A stretch of 64,000 bases of DNA, from contig JAHHIG010000016.1 of NCBI GenBank assembly GCA_019358895.1, positions 62,001 to 126,000 on the forward strand. Reading direction: 5' to 3'. The DNA comes from Tildeniella nuda ZEHNDER 1965/U140 (lineage in GTDB: Bacteria; Cyanobacteriota; Cyanobacteriia; Leptolyngbyales; Leptolyngbyaceae). This document shows, one piece after another, positions 37,741 through 46,848 of this stretch. The notes beneath the pieces were generated by a model. It did not search any database. It worked only from the letters and a program-made list of their open reading frames with translations, and was not told the DNA's origin. Position 1 is the stretch's first letter. Every line of letters starts with the position of its first letter. A program made the translations under genes and the position numbers.

Positions 37741-38286
37741 TCAACCGACTTCTCTCAGCTTTTGCGTATTTTCGACCAGGCTTTGAGCAAACTGATCGAA
37801 GCGTTCTGATAACTTTTCATCCTGTAACTTGCCATCGGCACCAAAGGCTTTCCAGGCTTGCGCGATCGCAATCTGTTCAGGAATCGCCCAGGCGTGAACC
37901 CAGCGTAAGATAAGGCGCAGATCATTCAGCGCGTTGCTGTTTGGCTGCCCGCCTAAAACGCTAACCAGTCCAGCCACTTTACCCGATAGCTGGTCGAAAC
38001 TCATTAGATCTAGCGCGTTTTTAATCACACCGCTGACACTGCCGTGATATTCCGGTGTGACCAAAATCATGCCATCTGCTTGATGAAACGCCTGACGCAG
38101 CCGATCGACATCTGGGTGATCTGGATACTCTTTGCCACCATCACAAAACGGCAGCTTTAAAGTCCGAAGATCGAGAATTTCGACCGTTGCTCCCAACGCC
38201 TCTAATCGCTGCGCTACAAGTTGTAATGCCTGCTGGCTGTAGGAATCAGCTCGGAGACTACCAGCAATACCTACGAATCTAACCAT
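37741..38286 (-). CDS. NADPH-dependent FMN reductase
   Basis: 181 residues, flavodoxin-like fold. FVGIAGSLRADSYSQQAL binds FMN phosphate; VTPEYHGSVSGVIKNALDLMS is the family block around the isoalloxazine; VLGGQPNSNALNDLRLILR closes the site. Members reduce FMN, quinones, azo dyes or chromate with NAD(P)H. Cytoplasmic. Monocistronic. The specific substrate is not predictable. Confidence 0.9.
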   Translation of the reverse strand: MVRFVGIAGSLRADSYSQQALQLVAQRLEALGATVEILDLRTLKLPFCDGGKEYPDHPDVDRLRQAFHQADGMILVTPEYHGSVSGVIKNALDLMSFDQLSGKVAGLVSVLGGQPNSNALNDLRLILRWVHAWAIPEQIAIAQAWKAFGADGKLQDEKLSERFDQFAQSLVENTQKLREVG

Positions 38287-38847
38287 TGTTCAGAAACCCT
38301 TTTGCGTGAGATTGGATAGCTTAGACTGCGATGCTCGAGTAGCGCCAAATCAAGTTGCGCTCACGGCACATATCTGTAGGAGGGGGTTTGTCTTAAAGCA
38401 ACAGCAAAACCGACTCCATAGTGCTCAAACCGACAGTGCTCAAACCGACCCCTTCGACTGCCCCACACATCGTGAGAACGGTTTAAATCGGTGTAACGTT
38501 TACCAGAACGATTGTTTTTTCTATTAGAGCGCTTGATGTAGCGACCCCGCAGAAAATAAACTCATAACGACTACGATTTAATCATAGCGATTTATTTTTC
38601 ACACTGTCAATTTTCACGCTGTCAATTTTTGAGTGCTAAGTGTGGTTTCATTTCTTCTCTGGCAACGATGGCTTTGCCTAGAAGCACTCCACTCACCAGT
38701 ATTTCGTTCGCTAGGATAAAGATGAGTGAGCTAAACTTGGAAGAAGTCCCGTCAGTTTTGTGCTTACGCTGAAAGAAGCGATCGAGCAGTGCCGTAAAGC
38801 GGGGGCATCATCAGCAAAACAAAGGTAACAGGTAGAAGGCGCTACGT
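38287..38847. other. Long leader of ftsH, no gene seen
   Basis: 560 bases. Contains two direct copies of gtgctcaaaccgac (38421-38450) and two of ttttcac(a/g)ctgtcaa (about 38596-38625). An open frame at 38306-38527 has no protein-like features. The ftsH promoter must lie here but is not assigned. Confidence 0.45.
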
Positions 38848-40755
38848 ATGAAAGGTTCCTGGACAAATGCACTGGTAAAACGACTGCCCCGACGAGGTTC
38901 TACCGCCGTGGGAATCGCCACCGCTTTTTGGGTCATTGCTCATGGGATGACGCTCAGCTTACCTGTCGCTGCACAAAGCACTCGTGAGCCGCTGAGCTAC
39001 AGTGCGTTGCTGACAGAAATTGATGCTGGCAAGGTCAATCGGATTGAAATCGATCCGACGCAGCGGGTTGCACGCGTGACGATGGAAGGGCAGAAGAAAG
39101 GCGATCCGCCGCGCGAAGTGCCATTGTTTGACAATTACGGTGAAGTGACAAAGAAAGCTTTAGCCAATAAAGTTGACATCACCGTGCAGCCAACGCAAGA
39201 TAACAGCGCCGTCATGGGAATTTTGGCAAACCTACTGCTGTTTTTCTTGCTGATTGGCGGTTTGCTCATGATTTTGCGCCGCTCCAGTAATGCTCCCGGT
39301 GGTCCTGGACAGGCGATGAGCTTCGGCAAGTCCCGCGCCCGCTTTCAGATGGAAGCGAAAACAGGCGTGATGTTTGATGATGTCGCGGGCATTGAAGAGG
39401 CAAAAGAAGAACTGCAAGAAGTGGTGACGTTCCTCAAAAAGCCCGAACGCTTTACGGCAGTGGGTGCCAAAATTCCCAAAGGGGTGCTGCTCATCGGACC
39501 GCCGGGTACGGGAAAAACCTTACTAGCCAAGGCGATCGCGGGTGAAGCGGGCGTACCCTTCTTCAGCATCTCTGGTTCTGAGTTTGTGGAGATGTTTGTG
39601 GGTGTGGGTGCCTCTCGCGTCCGTGACCTGTTCAAGAAAGCGAAAGAGAATGCGCCGTGCATCATCTTCATTGATGAGATTGATGCTGTGGGACGGCAGC
39701 GCGGTGCAGGCATTGGTGGCGGCAACGATGAGCGGGAGCAAACCCTCAACCAGTTGCTGACCGAGATGGATGGCTTTGAGGGTAATACGGGCATCATCAT
39801 CATCGCGGCAACCAACCGCCCTGATGTGTTGGATTCGGCGCTGCTGCGTCCTGGTCGTTTCGATCGGCAGGTGATGGTCGATTTGCCCACCTACAAAGGG
39901 CGATTGGGTATTTTGGAGGTTCACGCTCGCAACAAGAAGCTGGACACAGATATTTCTCTAGAGGCGATCGCTCGTCGGACTCCTGGTTTTTCGGGTGCGG
40001 AACTGGCAAACCTGCTCAATGAAGCTGCCATTCTCACTGCACGTCGTCGTAAAGATGCCGTCACGATGCTGGAGATTGACGATGCGATCGATCGCGTCAC
40101 GATCGGTTTAACTCTTACGCCTCTACTTGACAGCAAGAAAAAACGGCTGATTGCCTATCACGAAATTGGTCATGCGCTGCTGATGACCCTGCTCAAAAAC
40201 TCCGACCCGCTCAACAAAGTGACCATCATTCCGCGATCGGGTGGCATTGGCGGTTTTGCTCAGCAGGCATTTAATGAAGATATGATCGACAGCGGTCTTT
40301 ACACTCGTGGCTGGTTAACCGATCGCATTACGATTGCGCTAGGTGGACGCGCCGCCGAAGTGGAGGTGTTTGGGGATGCTGAAGTGACAGCAGGTGCCAG
40401 CAGCGATATTAAAGCGGTGGCTGATTTGGCGCGAGAAATGGTCACGCGCTACGGCATGTCTGAGCTAGGACTGGTCGCGCTGGAAAGCGCAGGCAGTGAG
40501 GTTTTTCTAGGTCGTGGCTTGTCACCCCGCACCGAATACTCGGAAGACATGTCTACGCAGATTGACCAGCAAGTGCGGGGCATTGCCGTTAAATGCTACG
40601 AAGAAGCGAGAAAGGTGATTCGGGAAAACCGCACGCTGGTCGATCGCCTGGTTGACCTGCTATTAGAGGAAGAAACGATCGAAGGTGAGGATTTTCGTCG
40701 CATTGTCACCGAGGTAACAGGTCAGCCAGTTGCCGTGAGCGCATCCGTCTCATAG
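38848..40755 (+). CDS. ftsH: ATP-dependent zinc metalloprotease FtsH
   Basis: 635 residues. N-terminal membrane helix or signal-anchor (about 20-42), a lumenal/periplasmic domain, second helix (about 123-143), AAA module with Walker A GPPGTGKT at 217-224, Walker [10 protein letters not shown] at 272-280 and SRH with RPGRFDR at 335-341, then the M41 protease with HEIGH at 438-442 and the third-ligand Asp in GASSDIKAV. Cyanobacteria have four FtsH types; [18 protein letters not shown] suggests the FtsH4/FtsH1 side rather than the PSII-repair FtsH2, but this is not settled. AGAAGG ribosome site; strong terminator 30 bases downstream. Confidence 0.95.
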   Translation: MKGSWTNALVKRLPRRGSTAVGIATAFWVIAHGMTLSLPVAAQSTREPLSYSALLTEIDAGKVNRIEIDPTQRVARVTMEGQKKGDPPREVPLFDNYGEVTKKALANKVDITVQPTQDNSAVMGILANLLLFFLLIGGLLMILRRSSNAPGGPGQAMSFGKSRARFQMEAKTGVMFDDVAGIEEAKEELQEVVTFLKKPERFTAVGAKIPKGVLLIGPPGTGKTLLAKAIAGEAGVPFFSISGSEFVEMFVGVGASRVRDLFKKAKENAPCIIFIDEIDAVGRQRGAGIGGGNDEREQTLNQLLTEMDGFEGNTGIIIIAATNRPDVLDSALLRPGRFDRQVMVDLPTYKGRLGILEVHARNKKLDTDISLEAIARRTPGFSGAELANLLNEAAILTARRRKDAVTMLEIDDAIDRVTIGLTLTPLLDSKKKRLIAYHEIGHALLMTLLKNSDPLNKVTIIPRSGGIGGFAQQAFNEDMIDSGLYTRGWLTDRITIALGGRAAEVEVFGDAEVTAGASSDIKAVADLAREMVTRYGMSELGLVALESAGSEVFLGRGLSPRTEYSEDMSTQIDQQVRGIAVKCYEEARKVIRENRTLVDRLVDLLLEEETIEGEDFRRIVTEVTGQPVAVSASVS

Positions 40756-40783
40756 CGATCTAACCTCACCTTTAGAAAACGAG

Positions 40784-40817
40784 AAAACCTCAGAGCCATA
40801 TTGCCTCTGGGGTTTTT
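40784..40817 (+). terminator. Rho-independent terminator of ftsH
   Basis: 12-bp stem AAAACCTCAGAG/CTCTGGGGTTTT with one G-T pair, 9-base loop and T tract. It isolates ftsH from the operon that starts at 40999. Confidence 0.85.
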
Positions 40818-40998
40818 CTCCTTTATGGTGGTCTAAGGCTGCTGCCTTCATCCGCAGAGCCGTTAGGTATGACACACCTAAAAATCTTTTAGATGTGGTG
40901 AGTGCCTTCAAGAACCGCGCCCTTCTATATTCCTAATTGATTGATGTCCCATCCACTGACTCAACACATTCTCTGAAACACTAAAAAGAGGTCGATCA

Positions 40999-41619
40999 AT
41001 GGAAAACCGATTGACACAGGCACAGCTAACAAGACTGGTTGGCGAAGTCGAACGGCTTTCTCAACGACAGCAAGACGAACTCGATCGTGGTCAGGTGCAA
41101 GACATTCTGCGGGAACTCAACCTGTCGCCCGATCTGCTAGATGAGGCAATGATCCAGCTACAGCGCAAGGATGCGTTGATCGTGCAACAACGCCGCCAAC
41201 GTTGGCTAATCGGTGGTGCGATCGCCAGTTTGGTCGTGGCGATCGCAGGTGTCACAGTTTTCATGCAGCAGCAAAATCAAACCCTTAATCGCGTTTCGGC
41301 AGAGCAAAGCTGTGTTGCTTTAGCTCAGGATAGCTGCGACGATCGAACCCTGTCTCGCCAAAGCAGTCCAGAGTTGTTTTACAATGTGACGCTGAACGAT
41401 GCGCCAGTGGGTAAAAAGCTCCCCCTCACTTGCGATTGGGTTGCCCCTAACGGACAGGTTGTCAAACAAAATCGTTATGAGACTCGCCAAATTGACACAG
41501 CGGTTTGGACGACTCACTGCCGCTATCGGCTTGATGCCTCTGCACCAACGGGAACCTGGCAGGTGCGGCTGCGGTTAGACGATCGCCCACTCAGCGATGC
41601 CAAATTTGACGTAAAGTAG
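40999..41619 (+). CDS. Membrane-anchored protein with C-terminal beta domain (DUF3859-like)
   Basis: 206 residues. Cytoplasmic helical N-terminus (1-65, rich in Gln/Arg/Glu), one membrane helix (about 70-90, WLIGGAIASLVVAIAGVTVF), then an extracytoplasmic part with four Cys and a predicted beta-sandwich (LPLTCDWVAPNGQVVKQNRYETRQ, TWQVRLRLDDRPLSDAKFDV) that resembles DUF3859-type domains. GAGGTCG ribosome site. First gene of a compact operon: 21 bases to the asparagine-synthetase-like gene. Role unknown; it may link the pathway to the membrane or be incidental. Confidence 0.65.
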   Translation: MENRLTQAQLTRLVGEVERLSQRQQDELDRGQVQDILRELNLSPDLLDEAMIQLQRKDALIVQQRRQRWLIGGAIASLVVAIAGVTVFMQQQNQTLNRVSAEQSCVALAQDSCDDRTLSRQSSPELFYNVTLNDAPVGKKLPLTCDWVAPNGQVVKQNRYETRQIDTAVWTTHCRYRLDASAPTGTWQVRLRLDDRPLSDAKFDVK

Positions 41620-41640
41620 TCTGCACTAAAGCTATTTGCT

Positions 41641-43467
41641 ATGGGTAAGGCAATTCTGACTGCAATCAAGCCTCATCATGCAGTCGGTTACTGGGGGTAT
41701 GGCAGCCAAGCTGACCTGGAACAGATGCTGACCTGTGTGCTTGGCAGTGTGAGTGCCAATCATGGTAGCAATCAATGCACACGCCAACTGGGTCAATCGT
41801 CCAGTGATGTTAGGCAGGTTTGGGGTGTTGCTTACCTGGGGTTGCAGTTATCTGACGGTTCACAGTTGCCAGTAAGAACGATCGCCGCCCTCGCTGCGTC
41901 TGGTCAGTGTCAGCAAGCCGATGGTGCTTCCTTACTGGATGGTTGGGCAACACTGGGCGGCGATCGCTTCACGCTGGGTCGAGAACTCTTTGGACGGATG
42001 CCGCTGTACTGGACTCAAAGGGGACAGGTGCTCTGGTTTGCCTCACGCCTGAGTCTACTGCTGCCTCTAGTGGAAGCGCCCCAGGTCAGCATTCCTGCGC
42101 TCTATGGCTATAGTTACTTTTCCTATGTGCCGACTCCACTGACCCCTGTTGCTCAGATTCACTCTGTACCAGCCGGAACCGAGCAAACCTGGATCGCTGA
42201 TCAGGATACCTGCACGTTGTCGGCACTCAATGAAACACGATCGCTCGAATGGCAGGAAGCGTCAGAGCAAATTCAGGATGAGGCGATCGCGATCGCCCAA
42301 CTGCGATCGTTGCTCAAGGACGCAGTGGAACGCCAAATCACGGATCTGAGCGATGAACCAGTGGGTGTTTTGCTGTCAGGTGGGCTAGATTCGTCGATCG
42401 TGGCTGCCTTGTTAGTAGAAGCAGGCATCAAAGTCCGTGCCTATACCCTTGATTTTGGGACCGATGGCATTTCAGAGTATCCCTACGCCGAGCAGGTAGC
42501 TGAATTTCTCAATATTCCGTTGGTCAAAGTCGATGCCAGTCCCAAACGTGTGCGGCAAGCGCTGATCTCGACCGTACGAGCGCTGGATCTGCCCTTTGGT
42601 GATGGTGTGACGGTGCCACTGTTTCTCGTAATGCAGGCTGCCAGCCAGGATGTACGGGTGATCTTTAATGGTGAAGGAGGCGATCAACTGTTTGCAGGTT
42701 GGACGAATAAACCCTTGATTGCAGCCGATCTGTATCAAACCGTGCAGGCAGTAGAGTCCTTTGAGCAGCAATACCTTCGTACTTTTCATCGCTTGTGGGG
42801 CTACGAGGCAGAAATTTTTCAGCCAACGGTTCTGGCTCAACTGCCAGCGATCGCGCCGCAAACTTGGCTGCACGAGGCATTGAATCCAAGCTTTTCGCGC
42901 ACATTGCTACATCGTCTCCGTCGCGCTACCTTAATGCTGAAAGGGGCACAGAATATTCATCCCCGTGCAACAAATTTAGGGCTGGCACATGGCTTGCAAG
43001 TGCGATCGCCCTTTTGCGACTTAGCCCTCGCGCAATGGTCATTTCAACTCGCAGGCGAACTGCACCTGAACGCTGCCTGCGAGAAGTACATTCTGAAACG
43101 AGCGGTGGAACCCTGGCTACCAGCGGACATTGTCTGGCGGCAGAAGCGTGGCATGGGTGTGCCTTTAACCTCCTGGTGTTTAGATGGTCTGTGGCATGAA
43201 CTGGGTGTCTGGCTGAACCCTGGTTGTTTGCGCGACGAAGGTGTGTGGCAGCCTCATGTGGCAACTCGGATTGCGGCTGGCAAGCTTGGCACTATTCAAG
43301 GTCGCCGTATCGGTGAGAGCCTTTGGTTGCTTATGATGTGGCAGGTGTGGCAACACGTCGTTCTCGGTACGACACGCCCATCTGCTTCGTTGGATCATCC
43401 CTTCTGGCTGCCTGCTTTGCTGGGACGGCAATACCTTCGGCTGCAACGGGAGGCTCAGCAATGGTAG
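41641..43467 (+). CDS. Asparagine-synthetase-like enzyme lacking the glutaminase Cys
   Basis: 608 residues. C-terminal synthetase domain is intact: PP-loop SGGLDSS at 246-252, FNGEGGDQLFAGW near 342-354, LQVRSPFCDLALAQWS and EKYILKRAVEPWLP, so ATP-driven adenylation of a carboxylate is expected. The N-terminal domain still shows the amidotransferase fold (GRELFGRMPLYW, VLWFASRLSLLL) but starts MGKAILTAIKP instead of MCGI, so glutamine cannot be hydrolysed in the normal way. Enzymes that lost this Cys include beta-lactam synthetase, carbapenam synthetase and lasso peptide cyclase, which form amide bonds from other amines. Overlaps the next gene by seven bases. Product unknown. Confidence 0.85.
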   Translation: MGKAILTAIKPHHAVGYWGYGSQADLEQMLTCVLGSVSANHGSNQCTRQLGQSSSDVRQVWGVAYLGLQLSDGSQLPVRTIAALAASGQCQQADGASLLDGWATLGGDRFTLGRELFGRMPLYWTQRGQVLWFASRLSLLLPLVEAPQVSIPALYGYSYFSYVPTPLTPVAQIHSVPAGTEQTWIADQDTCTLSALNETRSLEWQEASEQIQDEAIAIAQLRSLLKDAVERQITDLSDEPVGVLLSGGLDSSIVAALLVEAGIKVRAYTLDFGTDGISEYPYAEQVAEFLNIPLVKVDASPKRVRQALISTVRALDLPFGDGVTVPLFLVMQAASQDVRVIFNGEGGDQLFAGWTNKPLIAADLYQTVQAVESFEQQYLRTFHRLWGYEAEIFQPTVLAQLPAIAPQTWLHEALNPSFSRTLLHRLRRATLMLKGAQNIHPRATNLGLAHGLQVRSPFCDLALAQWSFQLAGELHLNAACEKYILKRAVEPWLPADIVWRQKRGMGVPLTSWCLDGLWHELGVWLNPGCLRDEGVWQPHVATRIAAGKLGTIQGRRIGESLWLLMMWQVWQHVVLGTTRPSASLDHPFWLPALLGRQYLRLQREAQQW

Positions 43468-44891
43468 CGGTTTCAGCCCCATCTCCACCTTTCTGTCTGG
43501 AGCTGGCAACACAATTACTCACAACGTATGGTTCGCCTTTGTACGTCTATGAGGGCGATCGCCTGCGCCAGACCATTCGACACATCACGCAGTCTATTCT
43601 TTATCCACAGACTCGCTTTCACTTTGCCAGCGTGACCAATGGCAATATTGCCTTACTGCAAATTTTCCGCGAGTCAGGGTGGGGGCTTCATGCCAATACC
43701 CCTGGTGACATTTACCTTGGACTTCATGCAGGCTTTCATCCTAGCCAGATTATCTACAGCGGTAGCAACCTCGATCGCGCTGAAATGGCGCAAGTTCTTC
43801 GCTGGGGCGTTACTACGCTCAACCTCGATAGCCTCGCACAGTTGCAGTTGTGTGGTGAGGTTTGGCGATCGTTGAGCGAGGGATCAGCGAATAAGGTAGA
43901 GGAGGAGGACACCGCAGAGGCGCAGAGGCGCAGAGAAGGCTTATTAGCTCAAAATGTTCTACCGCTTCGGATCGGGCTTCGGCTTAATTTTCCTGCACTG
44001 ACGGGCAAGAGTCGGATTGGGGTGCATCCGGATGACTTTCCCACTGCGGTGAACATGGCTCGGCAAGCTGGACTTAAAATCAGTGGGCTGCACTTTTACA
44101 AAGGGACGGGAACTAACGCCACGACTGCTTTTACAGAGGCGATCGCCATCGTTCTCGCCACTGCCAGCCAACTACCAGATTGGACTTATCTCGACTTTGG
44201 TGGCGGTTTCGGCTATCCCTATCATCACGATGGCGTTACATTCGACTGGCATCAATTTGGTGCTGCCTTGAGCGATCGTCTCTCGCAACTCGATCGACCA
44301 ATTGATCTAGTGATTGAACCAGGACGCGCTGCGATCGCGTCCTGCGCCACACTTCTAACTCAAGTTGTCTCTGTCAAATGGCAAAATAGCAAGCAAATCG
44401 TTGGCGTAGACACCACTGTTGCAAATCTTTCTGTACCATCTGTTCACGGCGGGTACCGAGAAATCGCAGCGTGGCAAGAAGGGCAGAAGGCAGAAGGCAG
44501 AAGGCAGAAGGCAGAACGCAGAGGGCAGAACGCAGAAGGCAGAGGGCAGAAGGCAGAAGGCAGAGCTGATTCAGAATCCACATTCCTCTTCACCCCTTCA
44601 CCCCCTCACCCCCTCACTCCCGACTCCCGACTCCCGACTCCCGACTTTCTCACAAACATCTGCGGCAACACGACCTACTCCCGTGATTATCTAGGCAAAA
44701 ATTGTCAGTTGCCAGCTCTAAAAACAGGTGACATTCTCGCCATTTTGGATGTAGGCGCGTATGGTTATGCAATGTCCTCTCATTTTTTGCACCGTCCCCG
44801 CCCCGCCGAAGTGTTACTAGAAAACAAAAAACATCGCCTGATTCGGACGCGAGAAAGCTACAGCACACTAATAGAAAATCAGGTATTTTAA
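43461..44891 (+). CDS. LysA-fold PLP-type protein without catalytic Lys and Cys
   Basis: 476 residues from ATG 43461 (GGGAGG ribosome site 8 bases before). Diaminopimelate/ornithine decarboxylase fold III: GGGFG at 247-251, EPGRA at 286-290, GAYGYAMSS at 432-440. But the strand that should read YAVKAN is FASVTN (55-60), so the PLP lysine is replaced by Val58, and the GPxCxSxD loop reads GNTTYSRD (402-409), so the catalytic Cys is Thr. The protein is therefore not an ordinary decarboxylase. Two STRR-encoded insertions lie at residues about 144-161 and 338-397. Translationally coupled to the asparagine-synthetase-like gene. Confidence 0.8.
   Translation: MVAVSAPSPPFCLELATQLLTTYGSPLYVYEGDRLRQTIRHITQSILYPQTRFHFASVTNGNIALLQIFRESGWGLHANTPGDIYLGLHAGFHPSQIIYSGSNLDRAEMAQVLRWGVTTLNLDSLAQLQLCGEVWRSLSEGSANKVEEEDTAEAQRRREGLLAQNVLPLRIGLRLNFPALTGKSRIGVHPDDFPTAVNMARQAGLKISGLHFYKGTGTNATTAFTEAIAIVLATASQLPDWTYLDFGGGFGYPYHHDGVTFDWHQFGAALSDRLSQLDRPIDLVIEPGRAAIASCATLLTQVVSVKWQNSKQIVGVDTTVANLSVPSVHGGYREIAAWQEGQKAEGRRQKAERRGQNAEGRGQKAEGRADSESTFLFTPSPPHPLTPDSRLPTPDFLTNICGNTTYSRDYLGKNCQLPALKTGDILAILDVGAYGYAMSSHFLHRPRPAEVLLENKKHRLIRTRESYSTLIENQVF
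43896..43943. repeat. STRR insert 1 in the LysA-like gene
   Basis: gaggaggaggac then cgcagaggcgcagaggcgcagag; the latter is the same repeat family as at 52941-52975. Encodes Glu/Arg-rich residues. Confidence 0.85.
44472..44651. repeat. STRR insert 2 in the LysA-like gene
   Basis: About thirteen ggcagaa/ggcagag units followed by accccctc and actcccg units, 180 bases, giving a 60-residue Gln/Lys/Ala/Glu/Gly then Pro/Thr/Ser stretch. Confidence 0.92.
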
Positions 44892-44910
44892 GTTATTCAC
44901 CGGAGGCTAT

Positions 44911-46218
44911 ATGAAATGTATTCGCTGTAGCACTGACAATACATTAAAAGATCGGACGGACAATCAAGGTCGGTGTAAAAGCTGCCAGCACCCGTTTGCG
45001 TTTGAGCCAACAGCGATGGGCAAAGTTAAAGTAACTGATCCAATGTTTGCAAAAGCGATCGCCGATCTTTCAGCAAACAATACGCTCTTTTTTACATCCA
45101 AACAATTCCTTTATTTTCTCGATAAACGCTTTAAAAAGAAGGGGACGATACCAACGATCGGCTGTCTCTTTCTTTACCTTTTCTTAGCAACGATGGCAAC
45201 ATTTACCGCAGGTTCTGTTCTCTTTGAGGGAACAAGAAGCGTTCTGGCTCTCTTTGCACCTGGAATTCTGCTTAGTACCGTTGCAGGAATCATCCTATTC
45301 AAAATAAGTAGTTCTACTAAATCTGATCCTAAACTACGCCAGAGTAGCGCCAGAATCTTGCAAATCATTGGTGGCATCGTTCTGGCAGTAGGCATCATCG
45401 CTGGTATTGTAGGCAACTCATTTTTTCTATTTTTTATCAGCGTTCTTCTAGGAATTGGAATGCTCTACTTAGGTGTTCGTTTGCGCGGACACCAAACACT
45501 GAAATATCAAGAATTTACGGTTGATCCTACTCAGTTTCAAGGTTGGCTCGATCGCTGGCAGCAAATTAATGGTTTGGCATCTAATTTGCTACCACCGACT
45601 CGTGAAAGTGCAACACCTGCAACAGTGAATCCCGATATTACTGCTTATAGCTTTGATCGGCTAGTTGTTTGTAGTAGTGCTGCGATCGCTCAAATCTTAA
45701 TTGCCAACAATTTTCACTTTGAAAATAACTGTGCGATTCTCAGTATTACAGGTTATCCACAGGGTATTTTTGACACCACAATGGCAATGCTACGCCGCAA
45801 TCCTGAACTAAAAGTGTATGCCTTTCATGATTGCAATCCTAGAGGCATCAGCTTGATTCATCAAATCAAAACCAGTCCTAAATGGTTTCAAAATAGCAAC
45901 GTTGAAATTTTTGATGTTGGCTTGCTACCGCGACAAGTTTTTCTCAGTAAATCCATATTTATTCAACGTGCGGCTGATACTATTCAAACCGCAAAACAGA
46001 TGCCATCTGACGTGCGATCGAGCCTTTCAGATGAAGAGATTGCGTGGTTAGAAGCAGGCAATATGGTTGAGCTAGAATCTTTTACGCCTCAACAGCTTAT
46101 CCACATTCTCAATCGCGGTATTGCGGGCAGTCGAGAACTAGGAAGTGATGACAGCAGTCTGATTTTTATCGATAGCGGCTATGGTAATTCTTACTATGTG
46201 GTTGAAAGCTTCGGGTAA
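44911..46218 (+). CDS. Zinc-ribbon, multi-pass membrane protein with Toprim-like C-terminus
   Basis: 435 residues. CIRC (3-6) and CKSC (22-25) make an N-terminal zinc ribbon. Four hydrophobic helices follow at about 84-190. The cytoplasmic C-terminus (about 230-435) has VVCSSAAIAQILIANNF, ILSITGYPQGIFD and LKVYAFHDCNPRGISLIHQI; the last resembles the DxDPxG strand of Toprim domains of Spo11/TopoVI-A, with FHDCNPRG. I do not recognise a characterised family. CGGAGG ribosome site; 19 bases after the LysA-like gene, so probably the last gene of the operon. DNA is more AT-rich than the two genes before it, so its membership is less certain. Confidence 0.6.
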   Translation: MKCIRCSTDNTLKDRTDNQGRCKSCQHPFAFEPTAMGKVKVTDPMFAKAIADLSANNTLFFTSKQFLYFLDKRFKKKGTIPTIGCLFLYLFLATMATFTAGSVLFEGTRSVLALFAPGILLSTVAGIILFKISSSTKSDPKLRQSSARILQIIGGIVLAVGIIAGIVGNSFFLFFISVLLGIGMLYLGVRLRGHQTLKYQEFTVDPTQFQGWLDRWQQINGLASNLLPPTRESATPATVNPDITAYSFDRLVVCSSAAIAQILIANNFHFENNCAILSITGYPQGIFDTTMAMLRRNPELKVYAFHDCNPRGISLIHQIKTSPKWFQNSNVEIFDVGLLPRQVFLSKSIFIQRAADTIQTAKQMPSDVRSSLSDEEIAWLEAGNMVELESFTPQQLIHILNRGIAGSRELGSDDSSLIFIDSGYGNSYYVVESFG

Positions 46219-46272
46219 TCATAATATGTGTTGCTTTAGGAGACGATTGTGCCGTATATACGCAAATATTAA

Positions 46273-46848
46273 TTACCAGATCGATTGAACATTTAGGACA
46301 AATTCAGGTAAGACATCTTCACCCGAAAGTATTGGTGGAGATGCCAAATTTTCTACGGGCTGATGAGGGCGGTAAATTTCCACATTGCGCGTTTTGCGGT
46401 TCAGCAACCAGCCAAGCTTGACACCGTTTTCAATATACTCTCGCATCTTCGCCTGTGCATCGCTGAGTTCATCACTGGGTGACATTAATTCCAGCACAAA
46501 ATCAGGCGCGATCGGTGAAAACTTTGCTTTCTGTGCTGGAGTGAGTGCATCCCAACGGTCTTGTTTAATCCAGGCAACGTCAGGAGAACGGAGCGCTCCA
46601 TTGGGAAGTTTGAAACAGGTTGATGAATCGAAAACGACCCCTAGTTTTGTCTGCCGATTCCAGATCACAAAGTCTGCATTTAATTCAGAGTTATAGCTGC
46701 CTGTTTCGCCGCCTGTGGGTGCCACAATAACTAATTCCCCTTTAGCGGTGCGTTCAAATTTGACATCGGGATTTGCCCGACAAAGCTGCTCTAAATGCTC
46801 GTCAGTCATTTGAACGATCGCATCAAAATTGATAATGAACGCAGTCAT
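46273..46848 (-). CDS. Uma2 family (DUF820) putative endonuclease
   Basis: 191 residues of the family expanded in cyanobacteria. PD-(D/E)XK-like core: SPDVAWIK then [10 protein letters not shown], and [17 protein letters not shown]. Function in vivo unknown; restriction-like fold predicted from structures of relatives. Start overlaps the mnmG stop by four bases, so it is translated with mnmG. Confidence 0.88.
   Translation of the reverse strand: MTAFIINFDAIVQMTDEHLEQLCRANPDVKFERTAKGELVIVAPTGGETGSYNSELNADFVIWNRQTKLGVVFDSSTCFKLPNGALRSPDVAWIKQDRWDALTPAQKAKFSPIAPDFVLELMSPSDELSDAQAKMREYIENGVKLGWLLNRKTRNVEIYRPHQPVENLASPPILSGEDVLPEFVLNVQSIW

Noticed and set aside
38306-38527. 73-residue plus-strand open frame upstream of ftsH
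   Set aside because: Contains direct repeats of gtgctcaaaccgac, has no recognisable motif, and no ribosome site.
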